A stretch of 64,000 nucleotides of DNA from Paenibacillus sp. NAIST15-1. Lineage in GTDB: Bacteria; Bacillota; Bacilli; Paenibacillales; Paenibacillaceae. Shown here in pieces: positions 55,753 through 63,223 of the stretch; the first letter of the stretch is position 1; each line of letters starts with the position of its first letter. Below the pieces are notes generated by a model. That model searched no databases. It saw only the letters and a list, made by a program, of their open reading frames with translations, and was not told the DNA's origin. Location of the stretch: assembly GCF_001894745.1 (NCBI RefSeq), contig NZ_BBYF01000002.1, forward strand, positions 186,001-250,000. The letters run 5' to 3'. Both the position numbers and the translations under genes were made by a program.

Positions 55753-57609
55753 TTGAAACAGAAAACAATTCAGGTCGTGGCTTTTGCCGCTCTATGCGGA
55801 ATAATCATTGGGACTCTTCCGACAGAGGCGCTCGCTGCTGCCACAGATGGGAGCAAGTCAGCTAATACTGCTAATCAAACTACGCATCCTGCCAGCGCAG
55901 CGAAAGCGAAGCCAGTTCAGAAGCAGATACCGAAGGCTCAGGACTACTGGAAGAATAGGTTTGGATTACAGATTGACCTAACCAATGTGATTAATAGCGT
56001 AACGGACAAAGGGAAACAAGTTGCTGCCACCATGAAAATCAAAAATAATTCTAGCAAAAAGCTCCGTCTTCCTGATTATGAATTATATGTACTGATGGAT
56101 AACAAAAAGGAATATGCGATGATATCTAGCGAGAACAGTGCTCGTGTTCTGTCTCAGGGCGAAGTGGTGGAGTGGAGGTTAATGAGTCATGTCGTCGAAG
56201 ATGACATGGCGGCTCCTGTACGATTTATTTGGAAGGAAGTTAATCGGGAGGTATATCCGAAAAAGGAAACAGTCGTTGCGGTAATGGATGTCGTGCAGCC
56301 AGCATGGGAAAATGACTATACTCCAATTACCGATCCCGCCTTGATTAAGGAATGGGGGCAATCCTTCCAACTGCAAGCATTGTCGGATTCATCAATGCTT
56401 ACGTATACGCCTGTAAGCATCATGAAGAGTTCAGGCAAGCCAGCGCAAGTGGCCGAGCGGTTCAAACAAAAGCTGGAGACGGTTCATGTGGTCACTTTCC
56501 GTGTCGTAAACAGGAACAATATACGCGAGAATGTCCCAGACATCAAATTGACGGCATGGTCGAACAACGATCTGTATCAGTCTACAAAACTGGGCAAGGC
56601 TCCTGAATCGCTCATGCCGGGTGAGGGCGCAACGCTGCGATACGCTGTAGAGACAGGTGCGAATACGGTGCTGACAGGATTGAAGCTATTAACCTCGGAA
56701 TCGTTCCTGCCTCCTGGGGCGGCCGATCCGACCAAGGCTGCAACCTATCAAGTAGGGCGATTATATATTAACATTCCGAATCGAGGAACGAGTCAGGTTG
56801 TACCGACCGATTATAAGCTGCGGGATAAGCTGAATTTCAGCGATAGTACGGATTTATTTCCAGAGGGCTTGAATGTCTCAATGGAAGAAGAGACGCTGTT
56901 AGAGAACAAGGAAGCAGGATTCAGAGCACTTCTTCTCCGTTTCAAATTCGAGAATAAGAGCAGTTCCTCAATCACGATCCCATCCTATCAATTCGAACTG
57001 GAAGATAAGGATGGATCTCGATTTGGAGGGGAACGACTTGGTGCCAAGACGGATAAGAAATCACTGCTTCCAAGCGCTGCTGTAGTTGAATCTCACATGT
57101 TCGTGATCCCTGATGGCTCGAAGGAACCGGAGTTACTGCTGCATGTTGTCGACAACCGAGAAGAACAAACCTATCCTTTCATTGTGGATACGTTCCGTTT
57201 CAAGACGAGTTACGATAATACTGGAGACTTGCTGTTTGATATGTATCCATTCCAATTGAAAATTAATGATTGGGGCGGAAGCTGGTTGCGGGGCGGAGCT
57301 GACATGGTTCAATCGTCTTCGTATGCCTTAAGACTGAAACTAAATATTATTCGGGCGAAGCAGGTAATGAGTGAGCCGAACTTATCGAAAATCAAACTGG
57401 AGCTAACCGATCATAGCGGACGGATGCTTGGATCCAAGCTGTTCTCACTTGTTGAGGAGCCACTCTTGAGGGAAGGAGAACAGAACATCATTTTTGAGAA
57501 CATTGATATGCTTGGCTTGAGTTATCCTGTCACGGTCAGCTTCTATGAAATGCTTGATACGCCATATGGACCGGTAAAGCGGTTCCTGGGTAGAGTGATA
57601 AGAAGTTAA
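55753..57609 (+). CDS. Large secreted protein of unknown function in the RND operon
   Basis: The 618-residue protein has a signal peptide (QVVAFAALCGIIIGTLPTEALA) and a mature part rich in beta-strand, with repeated patterns resembling DUF4352/immunoglobulin-like modules. Examples are TMKIKNNSSKKLRLPDYELYV near 93-113, VTFRVVNRNNIRE, and LLRFKFENKSSSSITIPSYQF near 390-415. I see no catalytic motif and recognise no named family. It begins TTG 55753 ten bases after GAGGAG and only 15 bases after the adaptor stop, so it is the third gene of the efflux operon. It could extend the pump across the wall or bind its substrate. Confidence 0.75.
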   Translation: MKQKTIQVVAFAALCGIIIGTLPTEALAAATDGSKSANTANQTTHPASAAKAKPVQKQIPKAQDYWKNRFGLQIDLTNVINSVTDKGKQVAATMKIKNNSSKKLRLPDYELYVLMDNKKEYAMISSENSARVLSQGEVVEWRLMSHVVEDDMAAPVRFIWKEVNREVYPKKETVVAVMDVVQPAWENDYTPITDPALIKEWGQSFQLQALSDSSMLTYTPVSIMKSSGKPAQVAERFKQKLETVHVVTFRVVNRNNIRENVPDIKLTAWSNNDLYQSTKLGKAPESLMPGEGATLRYAVETGANTVLTGLKLLTSESFLPPGAADPTKAATYQVGRLYINIPNRGTSQVVPTDYKLRDKLNFSDSTDLFPEGLNVSMEEETLLENKEAGFRALLLRFKFENKSSSSITIPSYQFELEDKDGSRFGGERLGAKTDKKSLLPSAAVVESHMFVIPDGSKEPELLLHVVDNREEQTYPFIVDTFRFKTSYDNTGDLLFDMYPFQLKINDWGGSWLRGGADMVQSSSYALRLKLNIIRAKQVMSEPNLSKIKLELTDHSGRMLGSKLFSLVEEPLLREGEQNIIFENIDMLGLSYPVTVSFYEMLDTPYGPVKRFLGRVIRS

Positions 57610-57642
57610 TTTTGACCAGAGATTAACTACTATGATAGGAGA

Positions 57643-57680
57643 GGGTTAGAGAATTATATTTTCTCTAACCCACTTTTCTT
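57643..57680 (+). terminator. Terminator after the RND operon
   Basis: GGGTTAGAGA pairs with TCTCTAACCC, followed by a T-rich tail. Confidence 0.88.
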
Positions 57681-57760
57681 ATCGTTACAGATCGAGTCAA
57701 GGCAACATCCATTCCTTTAACCCCCGAACTTGTCCACGTCTACGAATGCGAAATACAACC

Positions 57761-58066
57761 CTATTCACCAAATCGTTTTAAACTTTCTAGGAAATCACCA
57801 ACAGACAGCTCGCTTATTTGATTAAGCAGGTTATCCATTTGGGTTTTCTTGCGAAGAGAGCCAACCAGCAATACCTCAACGGCTTGATCGCGATCGACAA
57901 GAACAGATTGAACCTGCAGAGAATTGGTTAATAATGCAGCAATAACTGCAATTTGGTCAATGCTTAGTTTAGGGCAGTTGGCTTTTTTCTTATTATTATT
58001 TTTAGAGTTTCCGTTTCCATTTCCACTTGATTTTTTATTATTATTTTTTGAAAAGGACACAGCCAC
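57761..58066 (-). CDS. Small Asn/Lys-rich protein of unknown function
   Basis: The 101-residue product has a low-complexity N-terminus of Asn, Lys, Gly and Ser (about residues 6-28). A hydrophobic helical stretch follows (LSIDQIAVIAALLTNSLQVQ, then QAVEVLLVGSLRKK). The GTG start follows AGAGGGTGA. It lies 16 bases after the 41-residue membrane protein on the same strand. I recognise no family; the pattern fits small spore- or surface-associated proteins, but that is a guess. Confidence 0.7.
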   Translation of the reverse strand: MAVSFSKNNNKKSSGNGNGNSKNNNKKKANCPKLSIDQIAVIAALLTNSLQVQSVLVDRDQAVEVLLVGSLRKKTQMDNLLNQISELSVGDFLESLKRFGE

Positions 58067-58082
58067 TCACCCTCTTATCAGA

Positions 58083-58208
58083 TTACTCTCCAATTGTCTC
58101 TGCTGGAGCTGCCCCCGTTCCTTGAATGATCCCAAACGCATAGGCAACGAACAGAACTATGACCACAATGAGAAGTATCAGTCGTTTATTTTCATCTTCA
58201 TCGGCCAT
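58083..58208 (-). CDS. Single-helix small membrane protein, 41 residues
   Basis: Reading the minus strand from 58208, ATG follows AAGGAG by seven bases and a 41-codon frame ends at TAA 58083-58085. The product begins MADEDENKRLILLIVVIVLF, one membrane helix (about 9-27), then a short polar tail ending ETIGE. Small one-helix proteins of this type are common in sporulating Bacillales. It precedes the Asn/Lys-rich gene and likely shares its mRNA. An ATG six bases upstream is nearer to the ribosome site and less likely. Confidence 0.72.
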   Translation of the reverse strand: MADEDENKRLILLIVVIVLFVAYAFGIIQGTGAAPAETIGE

Positions 58209-58421
58209 GCTCATTCTCCTTGGTAACACGGTATTTTATCATGATTATTGTAATCAGGATGAGGGGGAAAGGTTCCAACAGTCCGGCCTAATCTGGCAGT
58301 AAATCATCCAAAATACTGGCTTACAAAAATGTAATGTGGCAAATACAGTGTATTTCGTTGACTTTTGATCGTCTAATCGATAAAGTTACGAATGCGACTA
58401 CAGTGATAAAGAGGGTTACAG

Positions 58422-59885
58422 ATGAACGCGTATCTATTTCCAATTAAATTTGCTTTTCTTACGTTCCCGATAGCAGCATTACTCTTGACGCTTCCTTTTT
58501 TAATCGTGCAATATCGCAAATACGGGTATGTCAATAAGGTTCGCGCTTTGGTGCTTTATTCCATGCTGCTCTATTTCATTTCTGCTTATTACTTGGTGAT
58601 ATTGCCGCTGCCGCAAAATGTGCACAATTGTGTGGATCGGGCAGGTGCAGTATTTGAGCAGCTGCGCCCATTCCAATTCGTTCGCGATATTATGAAGGAG
58701 TCTAGTGTTGAATGGTCGCATCCAACGACCTATGTGCAGCTGCTGAAGGAAAGAGCCTTTTTCCAGGCAGCATTCAATGTGGTGCTGACTCTGCCGATTG
58801 GCGTATATATGCGCTACTATTTTCAACGATCGTTCTTGCAGACGACGGTTATTGCATTTTTAGTCTCTTTATTTTTTGAGATTACGCAACGAACAGGCTT
58901 GTACGGGTTCTACGATTGTCCATATCGGTTGTTCGATGTGGATGACTTGATATTGAATACACTAGGGGGCTGCATCGGATTTTTGCTGGCACCAGTATTC
59001 ACATACTTACTGCCTCGTTCACACCAGCTCGATGATAATGTAGATCTGGCCAAGAAGCCTGTTGGATTCATTCGCAGAGGAATCGCGGTGTGGCTGGATA
59101 TGACATTGCTATCGATTATCATGGGTTGCATATACATTGTATACCGTACGATTGCATATGGAGACAACTATAGCAATTTCCAGCTGAGTGAATTCAATTT
59201 CTTGTATTTGGCAGCAGGTATTTTCGTTTACTTTATACTCATACCAACGTTTACGGATGGGAAAACCTTCGGCAAATGGGTAACACGTATCCACTTGGTT
59301 CAGGACGATGCAGAGGATTCCCTTTGCAGAATTACATTTGTCGGTTTGCTGAAGCGATACGGTCTATTGTATTTCGGTGTGGGTGGCATCAATTACGTAC
59401 TTGGATACGTATTGAAGTTCAACGAGGCTATGGATTCGCTGGTTATGATATTGGTAGTGATTGCGTGGCTTGGTTTCAACGGTTTACTCTTCCTGCACCT
59501 CATGCTGCATCTTTTCAAGAAAGATAAGCGTCTATTTTACGAAAAAATAAGCCGAACTCGTAATGTGATTACCATCCCAGAACGAATGAGGCGAGAGATG
59601 GCAGATGAACATTATGCTCCTTCTACGCAGGATGAATCAGTTGGTAATGAGCCTGAAATCACTTCTATACCAAACTACGATGACATCCTGAACAAAGAGC
59701 TGGTTGTTGATGACGTGACAACCTCAGTACCATCCAGACATGAAGTGCATTCAGATGAGACACCTGAAAATCAGGTTATGCAGGCTCCGCAGGCAACAGG
59801 GTCAGCACGTTCGAACAATGCTCGCGACTTGGTTGATCAAGAGCTGGCTCGTCTGAAGGAGAAGCTGGCGAAGAAAGAAGAATAA
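58422..59885 (+). CDS. VanZ-like / RDD fusion membrane protein
   Basis: The 487-residue protein joins two membrane modules. Residues about 1-200 are VanZ-like (VLYSMLLYFISAYYLVILPL, ITQRTGLYGFYDCPYRLFDV and DDLILNTLGGCIGFLLAP). Residues about 210-370 are an RDD domain, with RRGIAVWLDMTLLSIIMG and FGKWVTRIHLVQDD. The last 110 residues are polar with a C-terminal coiled-coil (DLVDQELARLKEKLAKKEE). VanZ is linked to glycopeptide resistance in other contexts; RDD proteins are thought to be transporters. The fusion has no known function. It stands alone before a strong terminator. Confidence 0.87.
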   Translation: MNAYLFPIKFAFLTFPIAALLLTLPFLIVQYRKYGYVNKVRALVLYSMLLYFISAYYLVILPLPQNVHNCVDRAGAVFEQLRPFQFVRDIMKESSVEWSHPTTYVQLLKERAFFQAAFNVVLTLPIGVYMRYYFQRSFLQTTVIAFLVSLFFEITQRTGLYGFYDCPYRLFDVDDLILNTLGGCIGFLLAPVFTYLLPRSHQLDDNVDLAKKPVGFIRRGIAVWLDMTLLSIIMGCIYIVYRTIAYGDNYSNFQLSEFNFLYLAAGIFVYFILIPTFTDGKTFGKWVTRIHLVQDDAEDSLCRITFVGLLKRYGLLYFGVGGINYVLGYVLKFNEAMDSLVMILVVIAWLGFNGLLFLHLMLHLFKKDKRLFYEKISRTRNVITIPERMRREMADEHYAPSTQDESVGNEPEITSIPNYDDILNKELVVDDVTTSVPSRHEVHSDETPENQVMQAPQATGSARSNNARDLVDQELARLKEKLAKKEE

Positions 59886-59896
59886 CTACAAATAAT

Positions 59897-59940
59897 AAGG
59901 GCCTCTAATCATCACAACATTTGTGATCATAGAGGCCCTT
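59897..59940. terminator. Strong bidirectional terminator
   Basis: AAGGGCCTCTA pairs with TAGAGGCCCTT, with an inner ATCA/TGAT stem, followed by CTTCTT. The A-rich left flank also suits the minus-strand gene that converges here. Confidence 0.88.
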
Positions 59941-60062
59941 CTTCTTGGAATTTCGTTCATTTAAATCGGGATGCGAGAGTAAATTGGTAATAAATGCAGT
60001 ACGAAACAATATCATTTGACCAGAAGGTCTACTCCTAATGCGCCAGCAACACTTATCTAGGC

Positions 60063-60398
60063 TTACTCTTTGCCTTCTACTGAGCCATCCGCACTAGGAC
60101 GGAAGGATTGTGGCTTGGGGCTTTTTTTTGCACGGAAACGTGCCGCTACGTAGTTGCGCTTGCGGTCGCGATAAAATATCCATCCCCCTATGAAACCCAC
60201 GCCAATAATGAACAGAAGCAGACCAGCGGTGAAGGGCAGCCATTGGAATGCGGGAGCAGACAGCTTATCATTGCCATGGTCGACCACATAATCGAACACA
60301 GCATTTTTCATAAGCAGAAATCCGCTTGTCGCGGTTACCCCTGGAATAACCAGAAGCAGAACCGCAATAAATCGAGTGATAACATGTGTTTGCTTCAT
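60063..60398 (-). CDS. DUF2627 membrane protein (YqzF-like)
   Basis: The 111-residue protein has two membrane helices (about 8-30 and 58-80) and a basic tail, matching DUF2627. In Bacillus subtilis the homologue yqzF lies upstream of the bkd operon, the same context. I take ATG 60398 as start after an AGGTGA site; an in-frame GTG at 60410 overlaps that site. Function unknown. Confidence 0.85.
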   Translation of the reverse strand: MKQTHVITRFIAVLLLVIPGVTATSGFLLMKNAVFDYVVDHGNDKLSAPAFQWLPFTAGLLLFIIGVGFIGGWIFYRDRKRNYVAARFRAKKSPKPQSFRPSADGSVEGKE

Positions 60399-60493
60399 TA
60401 TGATCTTCACCTGCTCACGTCATGTAAGTTAGCTTCATATTACCTTGATTGCGCATACTTGTCTAATGTTTCCTCTCCTTAAGAACCAATAGG

Positions 60494-60507
60494 ATGACAG
60501 TTGTCAT
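60494..60507. promoter_or_regulatory. Short palindrome upstream of lpdV
   Basis: ATGACAGTTGTCAT is a palindrome of two six-base arms with a two-base centre. It lies just upstream of the predicted lpdV promoter, a typical place for an operator. The regulator is unknown. Confidence 0.5.
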
Positions 60508-60509
60508 GT

Positions 60510-60537
60510 TTGCTGCGCAAAGAAAAGAGAGTACAAT
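60510..60537 (+). promoter_or_regulatory. Possible SigmaA promoter of lpdV
   Basis: TTGCTG (60510-60515), 16 bases, TACAAT (60532-60537). The lpdV start codon follows 39 bases later. No Sigma54 promoter was seen, unlike the SigL-dependent bkd operon of Bacillus subtilis. Confidence 0.5.
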
Positions 60538-60576
60538 AGAACCATTGGAAATGAACGCGAAAGGAGAGTTGCTTGC

Positions 60577-62004
60577 ATGACAAAACAAGTAGATGTTGCG
60601 ATTCTGGGTGGAGGAACTGGAGGTTATATCGCTGCAATTGCAGCAGCCCAGGCTGGCAAGTCAGTCGCTGTCATTGAGCGTGAGAAGCTGGGGGGAACAT
60701 GCTTGCATCGAGGATGCATCCCAAGCAAGGCTCTGCTTCGGAGTGCTGAAATATACCGTCAGGCAGGAGAAGCCGCATCCTTCGGCATCGAGATTGAGGG
60801 ACGGAAGCTGCGCTTTGATCGGGTTCAGGCTCGCAAGCAGAAGGTTGTAGATCAGCTTCATAAAGGTGTGCAATTTCTGATGAAGAAGCACAAAATTGAA
60901 GTCATTCATGGAGTGGGACGGATTATGGGTCCTTCCATCTTTTCACCGAGAAGCGGCTCAGTCGCGGTAGAATGTGAAGAGGGAGAAGCGATCACAATCG
61001 TGCCGAACCATGTCATCATTGCAACAGGATCACGTCCGCGCATTTTGCCGGGACTTCCAGTAGATCACCCATCTGTTGTTACGACTGATGAGGCGCTGGA
61101 ATGGACAGAGCTGCCGAAGCGAGTGGCGATTCTAGGGGGCGGAGTCATTGGGGTAGAATGGGCTTCCATGCTGACAGACTTCGGTGTTGAAGTGAATGTC
61201 ATTGAGTCTGCTGCTCATCTTGTTCCACAGGAAGATAAGGACGTCTCAACCGAACTTCAGCGTCAATTGGCGAAGCGTGGTGCGCGAATACATACACAAG
61301 CAATTGTTGAACCGGAGAAGGTTCAGATAGATCCGGACACAGGAGAAGTGAAGCTCGAGATTGTCTCGAACGGACAAGCGATGGACATAAATGCAGACAA
61401 GCTGCTCGTATGTATTGGAAGGCAGGCCAATATCGAGAACATTGGGCTGGAAAATGCGGGCATTGAATTCGGCAATGGTCGAATTATCGTTAACGAATTT
61501 ATGCAAACAAATGAGTCTCATATATATGCGATTGGCGATGTTGTTGGGGGATTACAGCTTGCTCATGCAGCATCTGCAGAAGGAATACTTGCAGTTCGCC
61601 ACATATGTGGCGAGGCAGATTCGGGGATCGATTCCCACCGTATACCTCGCTGCATCTATACAGCGCCAGAAACGGCATCCATCGGTTGGACGGAGAAGGA
61701 AGCAGTTGAAGCGGGATATTCGATTAAGACGAGCAAAGTTCCGTTTCAAGCAATAGGCAAGGCAATTGTACAGGGTGATACGACAGGATTCGTGAAAATA
61801 ATTGCAAATGCGGATACCAATGATTTACTTGGGGTTCACATTGTCGGGCCTCATGCTACGGAACTGATAGGCGAGGCAGCAGTTGCACAATGGCTTGATG
61901 CAACACCATGGGAAGTAGGCGAAGTTATTCATCCGCATCCTTCATTAAGCGAGATTATGGGCGAGGCAATGCTTGCTGTTGATGGTCATGCGTTGAATCT
62001 ATAA
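60577..62004 (+). CDS. lpdV: Dihydrolipoyl dehydrogenase (E3 of branched-chain 2-oxoacid dehydrogenase)
   Basis: The 475-residue flavoenzyme reoxidises dihydrolipoamide. FAD motif GGGTGGYIAAIAAAQAGK is at the N-terminus, and the redox disulfide is in GGTCLHRGCIPSKALL (about residues 41-56). The NAD site is AILGGGVIGVEWASM, and the catalytic His-Glu pair is in HPHPSLSEIMGEAM. The start follows AAAGGAGAG. It is the first gene of lpdV-bkdAA-bkdAB. Confidence 0.95.
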   Translation: MTKQVDVAILGGGTGGYIAAIAAAQAGKSVAVIEREKLGGTCLHRGCIPSKALLRSAEIYRQAGEAASFGIEIEGRKLRFDRVQARKQKVVDQLHKGVQFLMKKHKIEVIHGVGRIMGPSIFSPRSGSVAVECEEGEAITIVPNHVIIATGSRPRILPGLPVDHPSVVTTDEALEWTELPKRVAILGGGVIGVEWASMLTDFGVEVNVIESAAHLVPQEDKDVSTELQRQLAKRGARIHTQAIVEPEKVQIDPDTGEVKLEIVSNGQAMDINADKLLVCIGRQANIENIGLENAGIEFGNGRIIVNEFMQTNESHIYAIGDVVGGLQLAHAASAEGILAVRHICGEADSGIDSHRIPRCIYTAPETASIGWTEKEAVEAGYSIKTSKVPFQAIGKAIVQGDTTGFVKIIANADTNDLLGVHIVGPHATELIGEAAVAQWLDATPWEVGEVIHPHPSLSEIMGEAMLAVDGHALNL

Positions 62005-62048
62005 GGGGATGAGAATAGTCTGACGTTTTCTTTTGGGAATGTTCAGAG

Positions 62049-62054
62049 TATAAT
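62049..62054 (+). promoter_or_regulatory. -10 element of the bkdAA promoter
   Basis: TATAAT at 62049-62054. The -35 is unclear (TTTCTT at 17 bases upstream; CTGACG lies 23 bases away). The promoter lies in the 187-base gap between lpdV and bkdAA. Confidence 0.6.
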
Positions 62055-62072
62055 AGTTTTTAGACTCTAGTC

Positions 62073-62089
62073 TTAGTACCTGGTATTAG
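62073..62089. promoter_or_regulatory. FapR-like operator downstream of the bkdAA -10
   Basis: TTAGTACCTGGTATTAG is a 17-base inverted repeat with two mismatches between the arms (TTAGTACC against GGTATTAG). It closely resembles the FapR box I recall from Bacillus and Staphylococcus (TTAGTACCTGnTACTAA). It starts 19 bases after the -10, where FapR sites usually lie. FapR represses membrane-lipid genes and is released by malonyl-CoA. Confidence 0.65.
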
Positions 62090-62191
62090 ATTACTGACCA
62101 CTGTTCATTGACTTGTGTGCAGGATAGCTATGAAGCTTCTCTGTACAAGGGTCGAAGAACGATTTTTGCGATAATAAAGGAGGATGACTCC

Positions 62192-63223
62192 ATGACACCA
62201 GATATGACGACTCGTCAGCAGACGAGACATGAAGAGCTTGGCCTAACCCATAAGCAGGCACAGGAAATGTACCGCATGATGCTTCTTGCACGCATGTACG
62301 ATGAACGTGCGCTGCTGCTGCAGCGTGCCGGTAAAATCAACTTTCACGTATCAGGCATAGGCCAAGAAGCAGCGCAAATTGGCGCGGCTTTTGCGCTCGA
62401 TCATCAGAAAGATTACTTCCTGCCTTATTACCGAGATTATGGATTTGTCATGTCGGTTGGTATGACTGTACGTGAACTAATGCTCGCCTTGTTCGGCAAA
62501 GCGGGCGATCCGAACAGCGGTGGGCGCCAAATGCCAGGTCATTTCGGCTGCAAGCGGCTGCGTATCGTAACCGGCTCTAGTCCGGTAACGACACAGGTTC
62601 CACATGCGGTAGGCATAGCTCTGGCAGCGAAGATGCGCAATGAAGATTCTGTATCATTTGTGACGCTTGGAGAAGGTTCCAGCAACCAGGGAGATTTCCA
62701 TGAGGGCTGCAACTTCGCAGGAGTTCATAAGCTGCCAACCATCATTATGGTAGAGAACAATCAATATGCCATCTCTGTTCCGATTGCGAAGCAAATTGCA
62801 GGTCGCGTATGTGATCGGGCTTTGGGTTATGGCTTCCCAGGGGTTCAGGTTGATGGCTGTGATGTGTTAGAAGTGTATCGGGTTATGAAGGAAGCGCGTG
62901 AACGTGCTGTCCGAGGTGAGGGGCCTACGTTGGTAGAAGCAGTCATGTATCGCTTGTCTCCCCATTCAACTGCGGATAATGACATGGTATATCGTACGAA
63001 GGAAGAAGTGGAGGAGCACCGGAATAAGGATGGTCTTCCTCGATTCAAGGCCTATCTGATTGAATGCGGCATCTGGTCTGAAGATGAAGATGCAGCTCTG
63101 CGCACTGAACTGAAAGCTGTGCTCGATGACGCAACCGCATATGGTGAACAGGCGCCGTTCCCGCAAGGGGAAGAAGCACTGAAGCATGTCTACGCGGAGG
63201 AGGGTCAGGGAACATGGCAGTAA
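62192..63223 (+). CDS. bkdAA: Branched-chain 2-oxoacid dehydrogenase E1 alpha subunit
   Basis: The 343-residue subunit binds thiamine diphosphate with E1 beta. It contains MPGHFGCKRLRIVTGSSPVT (about residues 113-132), the TPP motif GEGSSNQGDFHEGCNFAGVH and NNQYAISVP. The complex decarboxylates the keto acids of Val, Leu and Ile, giving primers for branched fatty acids. ATG 62192 is seven bases after AAAGGAGG; the open frame from 62108 is upstream of this site. The stop overlaps bkdAB by ten bases. Confidence 0.94.
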   Translation: MTPDMTTRQQTRHEELGLTHKQAQEMYRMMLLARMYDERALLLQRAGKINFHVSGIGQEAAQIGAAFALDHQKDYFLPYYRDYGFVMSVGMTVRELMLALFGKAGDPNSGGRQMPGHFGCKRLRIVTGSSPVTTQVPHAVGIALAAKMRNEDSVSFVTLGEGSSNQGDFHEGCNFAGVHKLPTIIMVENNQYAISVPIAKQIAGRVCDRALGYGFPGVQVDGCDVLEVYRVMKEARERAVRGEGPTLVEAVMYRLSPHSTADNDMVYRTKEEVEEHRNKDGLPRFKAYLIECGIWSEDEDAALRTELKAVLDDATAYGEQAPFPQGEEALKHVYAEEGQGTWQ

